Shown piece by piece: positions 47,685 to 57,880 of a stretch of DNA of 64,000 nt. Source of the DNA: Petaurus breviceps papuanus (lineage: Eukaryota > Chordata > Mammalia > Diprotodontia > Petauridae); contig JAMXIF010000086.1 in the NCBI GenBank assembly GCA_028583685.1, positions 21,421,853-21,485,852 of the forward strand. Reading direction: 5' to 3'. Below the pieces are notes generated by a model. The model saw only the letters and a list, made by a program, of their open reading frames with translations. It ran no database searches and had not been told where the DNA came from. The translations under genes and the position numbers were made by a program. Each line of letters begins with the position of its first letter. The first letter of the stretch is position 1.

Positions 47685-48205
47685 TTTCTCTGATAAAGAC
47701 TTCAATTCTCAGAAATATGAAAAATGGAGACAAATTTATAGAAATAAAAGTCATTCCTCGATTGATAAATGGTCAAAGCATATAAGCATGCAGTTTTCAA
47801 AGTATCAAAGCTATCTATAGTCATATAAAATGCTCTAAATAACTATTGATGGGAGAAATGCAAATTAAAACACCTCTGAGCCATTACATCACACTTATCA
47901 AATTGACTAATATGACAGGAAAAGAAAATGACAAATGTTGGAGGGCATGTGGGAAAATGTACTACTGGTAAAATTGTATACTGATTCATCTATTCTGGAG
48001 AGCAATTTGGAACTATTCCCAAAGGGCTATAAAATCATGCATATACTTTGACCAAACAATACCACTACTAGGTCTTTATTCCAAAGAGATTTGAAAAAAA
48101 AAAAAAAGGAAAAGGACCTTTGCGTACAAAAATACTTATAGCAAGTCTTTTAGTGGTGGCGAAAAATTAGAAATTAAGGGGATGCCCATCAGTTGGGGAA
48201 AGTTC
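47685..48205 (+). mobile_element. L1 ORF2 C-terminal tail joined to the HAL1
   Basis: tttctctgataaagacttca, gattgataaatggtcaaagc, gggagaaatgcaaattaaaa, gagagcaatttggaactatt and ctactaggtctttattccaa follow the marsupial L1 ORF2 3' region in order. It stops near 48,205 without the usual L1 3' UTR. Confidence 0.85.
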
Positions 48206-48937
48206 TAGACATAAATAGATTATGTAATAAGTTCATGGTCTTTGTGAGAGACTGTAGGGCAGGGCAGAAGGTAAAGTCTCATAATCCTCTGTCCCACTGA
48301 ACAGAATGGAGTGGATCACTCCCATCTCATCTAAACCCTGCAAGGTATGGAACCCTCCTGATAGTTCTTGGAACCTCAAATAGGTTCTGGGATAGTGATG
48401 GGGGGCGTGAAAGGAAGGGAAATATAGTGCCTCTGTTGGAAGCAGCTCCTCCCATACAGCTGGATGAAAAGGAAAAGGTCACTCAAATCCAAGGAATTAT
48501 TCATATTATTATCCCATAGTCAAGCAGCATAACAAAAAGAAAGAAAAAAACTTTGTGTACAAATGTACACAAATATGTGTACAATACAAAGTAGGAAGGA
48601 AGGAAAGAAGCATTTATTAAGTACCTACTATGTTCCAGGTACTGTGCTAAGTGCTTTACAAATATCTCACCTGATGTATCACTATCCACATTATATCATT
48701 CAATCCTTTAAAACAATACATTTCCCCCCTTTTTATAAACAACAAGGTAATTGTGAACCCCCAAGGTAATTTATAAACAATTTACATTATTCTGCAATTA
48801 TTTACTGCTTAAGGCACCACAGAAGAATTTTTAGTGTGAACCCCTTAGAGTATCATTTTGAACCCTTTGGGTTTCACTAAATCGAAACCACATGGCTAGA
48901 ATGTTATCTAGCTCTTTTTTTGTTCTGTGTGATTACT
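48206..48937. other. Intron with a short antisense L2/MIR scrap
   Basis: 48,596-48,680 (agcatttattaagtaccta, actgtgctaagtgctttaca) is a reversed L2/MIR piece. The remainder is single-copy. Confidence 0.5.
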
Positions 48938-48939
48938 TT

Positions 48940-49094
48940 TTCTTTTAAGACTTTGGAAGACAGGGAAATTGGGGTTAAGTGACTTGCCCAAGGTCACACA
49001 GCTAGTAAGTGTTAAGTGTCTGAGGCAGGATTTGAACTCAGGTCCTCCTGACTCCAGGGCTGATGTTCTATTCACTGCACCACCTAGCCACCCC
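48940..49094 (-). mobile_element. CORE-type SINE, antisense
   Basis: ttggggttaagtgacttgcc, gctagtaagtgttaagtgtc, ggatttgaactcaggtcctc and the reversed head accacctagccacccc. Full-length. Confidence 0.92.
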
Positions 49095-50030
49095 TTTATT
49101 TATTATTGTTTTTAAAGTGATTTAAAGATCTAAATCTTTTCTATTCATACTCTCATCAGCCACGCACATAAGTTATGCTATAGTGAATGACATCAAAGTA
49201 CCTTCCGTGTAGTCCTTGCCTCCTGTTCTCTGAAGCCATTTTATGCTCAACTGAGTTACTGAGCAGCTAGCTCTGCCTTAGAACCTCCCAGGAAAGGGGA
49301 ACCTGCAGCCTCTAGGCCATGTGTGGCCCTCTAGGTCCTCAAGTGTGACCCTCTGACTGAATCCCATCTTCCCCCCAATATCCACCTATAACTCCCCCTC
49401 CTTGTTTTTTAGTTTGGTAGTAGGTAGGTGTGCATTTTAAATTACTTACCTTAAATGTCCTGAGTTCAGTTATTGCTTTGAAAAATTAAAGAGTAAATTT
49501 TTTTAATGTTAAATTTAAATGTAAAATTTCTTAATGTAAAATTTCTTTATAGACAGAGAGACTGCCTGACATTGCAGACAAAGGGCCAATTGCAGAAGTA
49601 GGAAAAAATTGAGTCCAATGTTGTCTCTGATGTTACCTTTGTGGACTCTGCAAGTCATTCTATCTCTTGATGTCTTAGTTACCTCGTCTGTAAAACGAGA
49701 GAGCCTCAGAGATTCTAAATCTATGATCATTTTATGCCTTTCCAGTACCTGCTAGAACTTGAGTTCTCTTGGTATAATTTTTGATAACCTGGGGCATTCT
49801 ACCATGCTAAGGCACTAGAAAGGTGCTTTAGTAAAGTGTAAGATTTTTCAAGTGAAGGATTACAAAATAAAGTATTTTATTTTGACTCATTTGGCAATTA
49901 AAAAAGTGATTGTTGAGAAGAATTCCAGTGGTTTCCTTTCTATTTAAATATACCGAATATTCAAGTTCTCAGACTCAATGCTTTCTTTTAAAAGTCTTTA
50001 TATTTTAAAAAAATCTAACATTTATATGTC
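49095..50030. other. Mostly single-copy intron
   Basis: A sense MIR fragment lies at 49,610-49,735 (ctcgtctgtaaaacgagaga). Otherwise nothing recognised. Confidence 0.5.
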
Positions 50031-50032
50031 TT

Positions 50033-50215
50033 TTTTATGAAAAAAGTATTTTCCAATTACATGTAAAGACAATTCTCAACATTCATTTTTATAAGATTTT
50101 GAGTTCCAATTTTTTGTCTTTCTTCCTCATTCCTCTCTCCCTCTCTCCAAGACAGCCAGCGAACTGATACAGTTATATATATGCAATCATAACACATATT
50201 TCTTAAATTGACTAT
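50033..50215 (-). mobile_element. L1 3' terminal fragment, antisense
   Basis: tattttccaattacatgtaa, aacattcatttttataagat, ttgagttccaattttttgtc and tatatatgcaatcataacac. Confidence 0.8.
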
Positions 50216-50301
50216 TTTTAAATAAATTTGAGGTTTGAGATTTGGTCTGTCTTTAGTTCACAAGTGCCCGGCACTAAGAAGGTGATTAAGAGACAGACTG
50301 A

Positions 50302-50463
50302 GGGGCAGCCAGGTGGCTCAGCGAGTAAGAGTACTGCCTCTAGTGTTGGGATGACCTGGGGATCAAATCCAGGCTCAGATACTTAGCACCACACCCAGAA
50401 ATAACTGGCCGTGTAACCTTGAGCAAATTACTTAACCCCAATTGTTTATTAAAAAAAAAAGAG
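50302..50463 (+). mobile_element. tRNA-derived SINE, ctcagtgagtaagag type (copy 5), with TSD
   Basis: Starts ggggcagccaggtggctcag and ends in an A10 tail. The 13-bp duplication agagacagactga is identical at 50,289-50,301 and 50,464-50,476. Confidence 0.95.
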
Positions 50464-50550
50464 AGAGACAGACTGAATTTTCCTTCCCAACCATATAGTA
50501 ATAAAACCAGAGACTTTGCTACCTCTGCTTCTGCCTTAAAACAAAGGTGA

Positions 50551-50722
50551 GGGGGCAGCCAGGTAGCACAGTGAGTAAGAGCACTGGCTCCAGTGTCGGG
50601 ATGACCTGGGGATCGAATCTGGGCTCCGACACTTAGCACCCACCCAGAAACACCTGGCCGCATAACCTTGAGCAAGTTACTTAACCCCAATTGCTTAAAA
50701 ACAAACAAACAAAAAAAAAAAA
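50551..50722 (+). mobile_element. tRNA-derived SINE, ctcagtgagtaagag type (copy 6)
   Basis: Starts ggggcagccaggtagcacag and ends caattgctta followed by an aaacaaacaaac tail. Flanks aacaaaggtgag and accaaaggtcag may be a diverged duplication. Only about 75 bases of unique DNA separate it from copy 5. Confidence 0.92.
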
Positions 50723-51317
50723 CCAAAGGTCAGGCAAGATATCATGGTAATTTAAAATTCTTAAGCATTTCCCCAGATGATAATTCTTCACTTTTTGTCT
50801 TATGATTTCTAACCATTATAAGTCACAGGATATGCATAGTACATAGATAAATAAAAATTTAATGATTTGGGTCTTTGTTGAAATCACACCAATCACTGTT
50901 TGGCAATACAAAGACAGATTTGACAAATCTAGATTCTTGAGGAGCTTATTATCAAATTAAGTGGAAGGGAAACACAAATAACTATGATAACAGGAAAGAG
51001 CACAATAAGTGCAAAGAATAAGGCCCATTCAAAGCTTAGGAAAAAGTCAAGGAGAAAGAAAGTTGCTTTCCAAATGATGTGTAGGAAAGGTTGACGGGCA
51101 CAGCAGGTGGCACCTGAATTGGTCCTCAAAGGAAGGGAAGAAATTCCAAAGGGGAGATGGGGTGGGGAAGAATTGCAGGCATGTGAGATGACAGAGCAAA
51201 GTCACAGGAATGGGAGAAGGCATAAAATGATGGGTCAGGAGCTTAGAATACTATGGAGTTAAGAAGGAAAGAAGGAGTTAGAGGTGTGCCTCCTCAGGAA
51301 AGTCGCTTCTTTATCTA
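50723..51317. other. Single-copy intronic sequence, L2-like in places
   Basis: 50,880-51,240 has the purine-rich look of an antisense L2 body (gaggagcttattatcaaa, aggaaagagcacaataagtg). Not certain. Confidence 0.4.
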
Positions 51318-52005
51318 CCTAGGCAGCCAGATGGCAGAGCAGAGAGAGTGGACTTGGGAGCAGGAATATCTCACTTTGGATCCTTCCCCAGACACTTACC
51401 AGTCCTGTAATTCTGGCAATGTCACAAGTTTTCTTAGCCTCAGTTTCCTCATCTGTAAAATGGGGACAATAATAGCATCTCCTAATGGTAGCTAACATTG
51501 ATAGAACACTTTACTGTATGCCAGACCTTGTGTTAAGTGCTTTACAATTATTATCTCATTTGACCTTCACAACAACCTTTGGAGACAGATGCTATTATCA
51601 TCCCTATTTCGAACAATCACAATACTGGTAGCTCACATTTATATAGGGCTTATTATATACCAGGAAGCAAGTTGAGCACTTTGTACAGACTTTATCTCAT
51701 TTGATCTTCAAAACAACCTTGTGAGGTAGGTGCTATTATTATCCTCACTTTACAGATGAGGAAACTGAGGCAGATACAGTTTAAATGAGCTACCCAGGGT
51801 TACACAGCTAGCAGTTGTCTGAGGCAGGATTTGAATTCAAGTCTTGCAGACTCCAGGCCCTATGCTCTATTTCCTGTGCCATCTAACTCTAAGGATCACT
51901 GAAAGAACCAAATGAGAAAGCAGATGTGAAGTGCTTTGCAAACCTTAAAGTCCTGTATAAAGGTTGGCTATCATTCTTGTTGTGGTTACTATTATTTACC
52001 TTGAC
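51318..52005. mobile_element. Nested Mar1/MIR group
   Basis: A sense Mar1 begins at 51,318 (ggcagccagatggcagagca, ctcagtttcctcatctgtaa). It is cut off at about 51,487 and resumes at 51,893 (gtgaagtgctttgcaaacct) through 52,005. The gap holds antisense copies: 51,489-51,605 (partial) and 51,606-51,890 (nearly full, ending cctgtgccatctaactct). Confidence 0.8.
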
Positions 52006-53945
52006 CTTAAGCATGTTATTTAATTTTTGAATAAGTCACATAAACTTTTGGTGCTCAGTTTCCTGAGGGGTCAGTACCAGATGATTTTGAAATTGATAGC
52101 TCTAGGACCTCAGCAACCACTAGCAGAATTGAGTGTCTGTACTCCCACCAGAGGACAGGGTATCATCATAAGGCAGTGGGCTTGGGGTTGATGCATATAA
52201 ACTGATGGTTCAGGAGGTTAGTCTGGGAACTATGAGGCTGGGAACATAGAAAGACAGTCAGCAACTGCGGTATGAGCACGTCCTGAGAGTGAGATTCATC
52301 TGATATTCAGGAATGAATCACTCTAAGTGGGAGGACCTTGGGAGCCACAGCAGTGTATCTAGTATGATAGCTGAGGAAATGACTTTGAGAGTCATGCCAC
52401 TGAAACCTTGAGATGTTGTAGTGCAGTCTGGGAGTGGTTACAGTGGTCAGAGAGATAAAGAAATGACAAAAGAGAAGTTGTACAGGGGAAGTATCATGAA
52501 CCGTTTTTGGGGACATGTAATCCATGTTAGCGCCATAACTAGGGTGGGGTGCAATGACCTTTCTTCTAGGGCACCAAAATTGCACTCGTTTATCAATGTA
52601 GAAATATCTCAGTGATGCCCTTAGTTAAGAAAAATAATTATGTCATTTTTATGGTTCCTGATTCTGTTTTTCTATATATTTGCTTAAATATTTTTGGTTT
52701 TCTTAAAAATCAACTTATATATAACTGCTTTGGGTAATGTAAAATTCATTATCCAGTACATATCATACTGAATAGAATTATTTTTAGAAAATTAGCTTGT
52801 ATTTTTGATGTCCCAGTAGCAATATTTAATTACTTGATATATAATGCAATTTAGTTACAGATGATAAAATAAAAAAACAGGTGGGAAATCTTTGCAAAGT
52901 ATAGAATATACTAAAAGTGTCCTGATTTTTATATCCATTCAATTCATTTATCACCACAGGAAGATTCGGGATATGTCTTCCATCTGGTAGCAATTATTAG
53001 AGAAGCAATTGGTCACTGACTATCAGCACACCCATGTGACCAACAGACTAGGTTACACATTTATTGGTCTGTAGCTCAATGGCTCAATTATAATTGGTGA
53101 TCTCAGTATTTGTGTAAAAGTTCTATTGTCCTATAGTGGATAAAGAAGCAAAATATTCCAATTCCAACCAGAGTTTTCAGCATTGTTTGCCTGTCAAAAT
53201 TCCCACCGAAAAAGACTTTTTGGTCCTTGAAATTTCAGGGGATTTCAGCACCTTGTGGAGCCTAAGACCTCTGACTATCACCTGTATCAACCTTTCTCTA
53301 ATACTAAGGAGGTTTTAAAAAAGCAAATAAGGAGAAATAAAACAAAACCAAAAAAAAAACCCCTAACCAACATCTTGGAGAAGCCAAAAAGGGTATATCT
53401 TGTCTTTCTGCCTGTTTCCCCACTATTTCTCTATGTGATGATCCCTAGAAAACCACTGGTTGACACTATTATTGAGCCATGGCTTCCCACACTTTCCTTC
53501 CTCCCTCTCTTTGCCCCACTTCTCTTTTCATGTCCATCTAGAAGGCTACTGGACATGTCATCAGTGGCTTAGAGCTACAGAAATTCTGGGTTCCACTGAT
53601 GGAGATCGGGGAGCGGAAGAATCCGTAATCCCAACGCCATCACTGCAGCAGGAGAGATTAATGTTCCTGGCAGAGTGGATACATTATCCCATAAAATTAC
53701 AATTCTAGTCATTGTTCAGGATTTCTATGTGGTGCATGAATGGTGTTTTACAGTTCTACGCTTCAGATACAACATAGATTGAAAGGACATTTGTGAAAAA
53801 GTCTGAAGACTTGACCTTGGCACTCATTTCAATCTGATTTTCAATGCTTCCATAGAAAGAGGTAGGAGAAGAACCGAACCCTTGGACGTGCACACCTCCC
53901 TTACCCCCGACTCCACCTTAGAGATAGCCCCCAAATCAGGTCACT
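52006..53945. other. Long single-copy intronic stretch
   Basis: No repeat family recognised over 1.9 kb. A 105-codon plus-strand frame at 53,255-53,572 starts in an A-rich tract and resembles no protein. Confidence 0.45.
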
Positions 53946-53949
53946 TCAG

Positions 53950-54540
53950 TCATTCATTCATTTTTCCAACAACTGAGCAGCTGCTTTATAGAAGACACTG
54001 TGCTATGCACTGCAGGGGATATGAAGTTGTGTACAATTTAGACTGATTCCTCTGTTTAAACTCTAATAGGAAGATGAAACATGGCAGTCAAAAACAAGAC
54101 AATTGAGTCTACGTTAAATGCAAAGAGTTAAGAGAAGATAAGATTACTTATATCCGAGTGGTAGCAAAAGGCTGCATGGAAGAATTAGTAGATGAGCTAA
54201 GACATGAAGGACATTGTTTGAGCATGTGGTACATTGGGAAAAGCGATGGATTTGGGGTCAGAAAAAACAAGTTTTTGCCTGTTTTTGCCATTTACTGCCT
54301 TTGTGACCTTAACAAGTGCCTTCACCTCTCTGGAGCTCAGTTTCAACAGTTATAAAATGAAGGATTGTTCTAGGTGACCACAAATGTCCTTTTCAGTTTT
54401 AAACTATGATCTGATGATCTCAGATGTCAGATTTTAACTAGCAAAGAACTGTGTCGAGGGAGGGCATTCTCACAGGGACAGCGTAACAGGCAAAGATTCC
54501 AAAGCAGGAAAGTACACAGTGGCTTCACTCAAAGATAAAT
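53950..54540. mobile_element. Antisense L2 with a sense MIR inside
   Basis: 53,950-54,215 (tgtgctatgcactgcagggg) and 54,430-54,540 (gggagggcattctcacaggg) read as a reversed L2. 54,218-54,410 is a sense MIR (ggaaaagcgatggatttggg, gtgaccttaacaagtgcctt). Confidence 0.6.
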
Positions 54541-55475
54541 AAACAACTTGACTGGAGAGGAGAATTTATGTGGGAGAACAATGAGAAAGAAGCTTCTCAC
54601 ACACACACACACAAAATATACGAAAGTGGGAATTTTAAAAAATCAATATTTTTCTGCATGAAATTTCATACAGAACCACGAAGAGCAAAAATAAAAAGTA
54701 TGAAAGGATCTTCAGTCCAAAGATGCCTGTGGAGAATGTTAAAATCTTGGTATTCAGTGAACCCATGTGGAAATGTAAGACACTTTACTTCTCTTTTGAT
54801 GGATACGTTTATGTGTTGGGGAAATTAACTCCTCCTGAGGATATGGGACATCAATATTTTCTTCTCTTTCCCTCTCCATTCCCTATTCCCCCATCCCCAT
54901 CCCCATTTCTGGTGCCCATCTTTCTCTCTTTGGCCTGGGACCAGAGGCACCTAAATGAAATACTGGTAGAAACACTGTACTTGGAGACCTTCCAAACAGG
55001 ACCAGAAAAGGAAGTGCCAGAAATTTCAAGAGAAAGACTGTTTTCATGAGATTTCCTGTTCAACTTACCTCTCAAGGGGTCCAGATAGTTCAGATAACCT
55101 TAAGGTGAACTATGTTGCTTAATTCAAACCAAAATTAAGCACTGGATGAACTAATGTCACCCACTCACCTCTAGGTAAAACTTAAAGAAATGGATTCAAT
55201 GAAGCATCTGGCTGTTACCAGATAGTGGATGTTTAAAAATCTAGTCCATTTTCATTTCAATTCAGTCTGGTCTCCCTGCTATATAATCACTGGTTTTCAA
55301 TTCTACTCCATCCCTCTCTTTACTATTTTCCCCTAACATAAATCTCTTTTTCTTAGGCACTTGTTCATGACAAATTTATCTGCTATGGTCTGTCTTGCAG
55401 CCTTAATTTCCCTTTCCTCTTGAAAGAAAAAAAATTGAAATCTCTTTTTAATTATTCTCAAAATGGATGGAGGAT
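54541..55475. other. Single-copy intronic sequence
   Basis: A short CA run at about 54,598-54,614 and a ccccatcccc tract at 54,888-54,905. A 108-codon plus-strand frame here (54,723-55,049) resembles no protein. Confidence 0.45.
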
Positions 55476-55650
55476 TGCAGGATTTAGAGCTGGAAAGGAC
55501 CTGGGAGATCATTTAGTCTAAACCACTTATTTTACAAATGAGGAAACCGAGGCCCAGAGAGATTAAATGATTCAACCAAGATCACATAGCAGAGCTTGGA
55601 TGCCAACTCATGTTATTTGTGTCCAAATAATGATTTTTCCAAGACACTAT
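55476..55650 (-). mobile_element. MIR/THER-class SINE, antisense
   Basis: atttagagctggaaaggacc, ttacaaatgaggaaaccgag and atgattcaaccaagatcaca, a well-preserved reversed element. Confidence 0.78.
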
Positions 55651-56569
55651 ATGGTTTCTCACTGGTCAACATTTATTATACACTTGCAATGTTCCATATA
55701 CTGTGGATTTTAAAATGAATCCCACTCCCCAAGACTCTACAGTATTCAAAAGTGGCACTTTCATTATGTCTACTTCTTTGATAGCATCACAACATTCTTC
55801 TGATCTTTTTGATATGCTCCCTTGTATGATGACATTACTACTCTGGATTTGTTTTTAAAAATCTATTTCTTGCTGTACCTTAGAGTAGTGTTTGCCAATT
55901 TCTTTCACAATCATACAGTTCTACTTTATTATAGGAAAATGATTGAGTCCATTTTCTTGTCAGTGGGATGATATTTAAGTCTTTGTTTTTGGAAGGGCAT
56001 GGGTCATCTTTTGGTTATTTGACATAAATTCTGTATTCCACATATCTGAAGGTATTTTGTAAGTGTTACCACATGCCAGTGTCTATCTGTGTAATTCAGT
56101 ACTAGGTGTAATGCAACACTAGGCTTCTTTAATGATCAAAGCAAAGAACTCTCTTTCCTCAGAGCCCCTCTTCCTGCGTAATCCCTCTGCCATTACAAGA
56201 TTTTAGTTTTTTTTTTCCTCTTCTACTAAATTTACAAATGGTGAAAAGTATAAAGAAAACCCTTGGAAATAGAACCAAAAGGCAAAAGGAAGCCAAATGT
56301 AAGACAGCACTTCAAAATCTCAATTAAACAGTCAAGGTTTTCCATTTTGAAAGAATGCTTACATATCTATATACATACAATTGCATACATACACAAGCAA
56401 TATGCATTTCACTAGGGTCCTTAATACATATACAAAGATAAAGTCAGATTTATTCTATTTTTGTTTTGAAGTCATTCTAATAGGAAATGTTGAAATGGTA
56501 TAATATTAGCTTCTGGGGCCTATTCCTGCTAATTACCTTAATTAGACCACAACTTCCTAAACATAATAC
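55651..56569. other. Intronic sequence, possibly L1-derived in part
   Basis: 55,740-56,050 has the T-rich texture of an antisense L1 3' region but lacks clear landmarks. T run at 56,209-56,217. No exon. Confidence 0.35.
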
Positions 56570-56660
56570 CTTAATCATCAGATGCCCTTTCATTCCTCTG
56601 GTTCTCCTTGCCTTTTTGCTAATTCCAGAGGACAGATAAACTTTGACCTTCCCACCTTCT
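56570..56660 (+). repeat. Left copy of a diverged direct repeat flanking the PDE4D5 exon
   Basis: Begins cttaatcatcagatgcc and continues through a pyrimidine-rich stretch (ctctggttctccttgcc) to aaactttgacctt. A related block in the same orientation lies at 58,091-58,190. Similarity is roughly 80 percent by eye over the first 55 bases, then patchy. It may be a local duplication or two copies of an unrecognised old repeat. Confidence 0.6.
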
Positions 56661-56787
56661 CTCTTCATTTGTCTACAATCCCAGTTCCCAGTTCTTATTC
56701 ATTTGAAACTGTCCATGCTCACCTTGCAGAAACTGTGCTCTGCTAAAAATCTACTTCAGCTGCGTGACTTTACACAGAGTCCCTGAC

Positions 56788-56794
56788 ATCTCTG

Positions 56795-56827
<33 letters not shown>

Positions 56828-56855
56828 GTCTCTGTCTCTCTCTCTCTCTGTCTCT
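56788..56855. repeat. TCTGTC/TC-rich simple repeat
   Basis: An imperfect array of TCTGTC and TC units on the plus strand, purine-rich (GACAGA) in the PDE4D transcript. It adds to a cluster of three simple repeats within 580 nt of the PDE4D5 donor. Confidence 0.93.
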
Positions 56856-56912
56856 ACTCCAATCCACCTCTACCTGGTCTTTCATGGAGTAAATAGTACA
56901 GATTTCAAATAC

Positions 56913-56933
56913 TGTGTGTGTGTGTGTGTGTGT
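56913..56933. repeat. (GT)10 microsatellite in the PDE4D5 intron
   Basis: A short GT run on the plus strand, (CA)10 in the PDE4D transcript, about 320 nt beyond the (GU)18 tract and complementary to it. CA tracts in RNA are classic hnRNP L sites. A run of 11 G lies just beyond at 56,965-56,975. Confidence 0.93.
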
Positions 56934-57251
56934 TTCCCTTTCCTGGTTCTTTTTTGCTCAGGGAGGGGGGGGGGGCAAGGCTTATGAAATGTATGGAAGA
57001 AATCAAAGAAAAGTCACTGCCTGCGTAAGAGAAACTGCATTCTTATTTGGCTTCTCGGATCCAATTTTCTTGTAGGAACTTGCAAAAGGAAATCAACTTT
57101 CAAAGAATTACCCACCCTCAACCATCCAGAGTAACTGTGCTAGGGATTCCTGCCCTGGCGTGGACACCTGTGTGATTTTTTTTTTTTTAGTTGATTCAAA
57201 TAGACACTGCGCCTTGATAACTCACAAGTTAGCAATGATGATAATGCAGAG

Positions 57252-57253
<2 letters not shown>

Positions 57254-57290
<37 letters not shown>
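57254..57290. repeat. (CA)18 microsatellite, 77 nt inside the PDE4D5 intron
   Basis: A perfect CA run on the plus strand. In the PDE4D transcript it reads (GU)18 and starts 77 nt after the splice donor. GU tracts are known binding sites for CELF proteins and TDP-43. Confidence 0.95.
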
Positions 57291-57293
<3 letters not shown>

Positions 57294-57360
57294 AAAAGAA
57301 CAAAGAGCAGGGAGAGCCATGAGCGCCTTGCCCAGGGGCACTTCCTTGTAATCTACCCAA

Positions 57361-57367
57361 CTCTTAC
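57361..57367 (-). promoter_or_regulatory. PDE4D: 5' splice donor of the PDE4D5 exon
   Basis: On the minus strand the exon ends ACG TG and the intron begins GTAAGAG, a strong U1-type donor. The split codon TG+C/T gives the Cys that starts the shared long-form exon (CFDVDNG in human, from memory), so the splice phase agrees with known PDE4D transcripts. Confidence 0.93.
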
Positions 57368-57633
57368 CACGTATGAGCCACGGTGAACCGCCGTTGTTTG
57401 GGTATGTTGCTGTTCAGAAGCATCCTGCGTAAGAGCCTGGGAGAATTCCTAGGAGAAATCACTGGAGACAGCTTGGGAGACACTGACTTCCTGGACACCT
57501 TGGACTTTTCGTGCTGCAACAGGTTTTCCCTGAGGGAATTCACGAGATCCTCATTCAGCCACGGATTTGCACAGTGCGTATTATCCACTTCAGGTACGGT
57601 CAAGGTGTCTGGGCTTGAGGTCTGCTGAGCCAT
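57368..57633 (-). CDS. PDE4D: PDE4D isoform 5 specific first coding exon
   Basis: This exon encodes the unique N-terminus of PDE4D5, a long isoform of cAMP-specific phosphodiesterase 4D. The frame gives 88 residues plus two bases (TG) that complete a Cys codon with the next exon. It starts MAQQTSSPDTLTVPEVDN and ends QRRFTVAHT, matching the remembered human PDE4D5 N-terminus (88 residues including the junction Cys) almost throughout. The family's RACK1 and beta-arrestin contact region is present: N23, P24, W25, N27, L30, V31 and L34 all correspond to human contact residues. A Ser/Pro/Arg-rich stretch at residues 48-80 follows. Compared with human as I recall it there is one extra Ser near residue 7 and a few substitutions. 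The ATG has G at -3 and +4, and an in-frame TGA lies 12 bases upstream, which fixes this start. The catalytic and UCR exons lie outside the window. Seen: frame, stop and donor. Known: RACK1/arrestin binding. Identity is near certain. Confidence 0.97.
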
Positions 57634-57880
57634 CTCCTTCCGTCAACTTCGCTAAACTGGCGGCGGCGGTGGCGGCAGCCCCTGGAGCGAGCTGCGGTGC
57701 CCGCGGGCTTCCCCCTTTGCCCCAGTGCTTCTCAACAAATGCAGTCCAGACCAACGTACGGAGCTGCCACTCCGATACAGGTTATTCTGACCGGCGGCCG
57801 GCCTCAGCCTTCCTCTGAGATTGACAAGGATCTCGGGGAAAGCAAGCAAGCTAACAGCTGCACCACGGAAGCCTATTAAA
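57634..57880 (-). promoter_or_regulatory. PDE4D: PDE4D5 CpG-rich promoter and 5' UTR
   Basis: The 250 bases upstream of the ATG are strikingly GC- and CpG-rich against the AT-rich surroundings. They include a GGC/GCC triplet run at 57,660-57,677, CCCGCGGGC near 57,700 and CGGCGGCCGG near 57,793. No TATA box is evident close by, as expected of a CpG-type promoter with dispersed starts. A half cAMP-response element (TGACG on the minus strand, 57,641-57,645) overlaps the upstream in-frame stop. The human PDE4D5 promoter is known to be cAMP-inducible; whether this half-site contributes is inference. The transcription start cannot be placed from sequence. Confidence 0.75.

Larger units (their letters stand above)
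1..57367 (-). other. PDE4D: PDE4D intron following the PDE4D5 first exon (partial)
   Basis: No other coding exon was recognised here. In particular I did not see the short first exons of PDE4D3, PDE4D8 or PDE4D9, nor the shared UCR1 exon. All longer open frames fall in repeats, in low-complexity DNA, or have no family resemblance. PDE4D introns are known to be very large in mammals, so an exon-free 57 kb is expected. Confidence 0.85.

Noticed and set aside
54723-55049. 108-codon plus-strand frame
   Set aside because: No recognisable domain, a proline/phenylalanine-rich middle from a ccccatcccc tract, and no splice or promoter context.
1-57367. Other PDE4D first exons (PDE4D3, PDE4D8, PDE4D9) or the shared UCR1 exon
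   Set aside because: Looked for their N-terminal sequences on the minus strand among visible frames and did not see them; short exons such as that of PDE4D3 could still be missed by eye.
57567-57818. Plus-strand frames over the PDE4D5 exon and promoter
   Set aside because: Opposite-strand shadows favoured by high GC; the minus-strand frame is the known protein.
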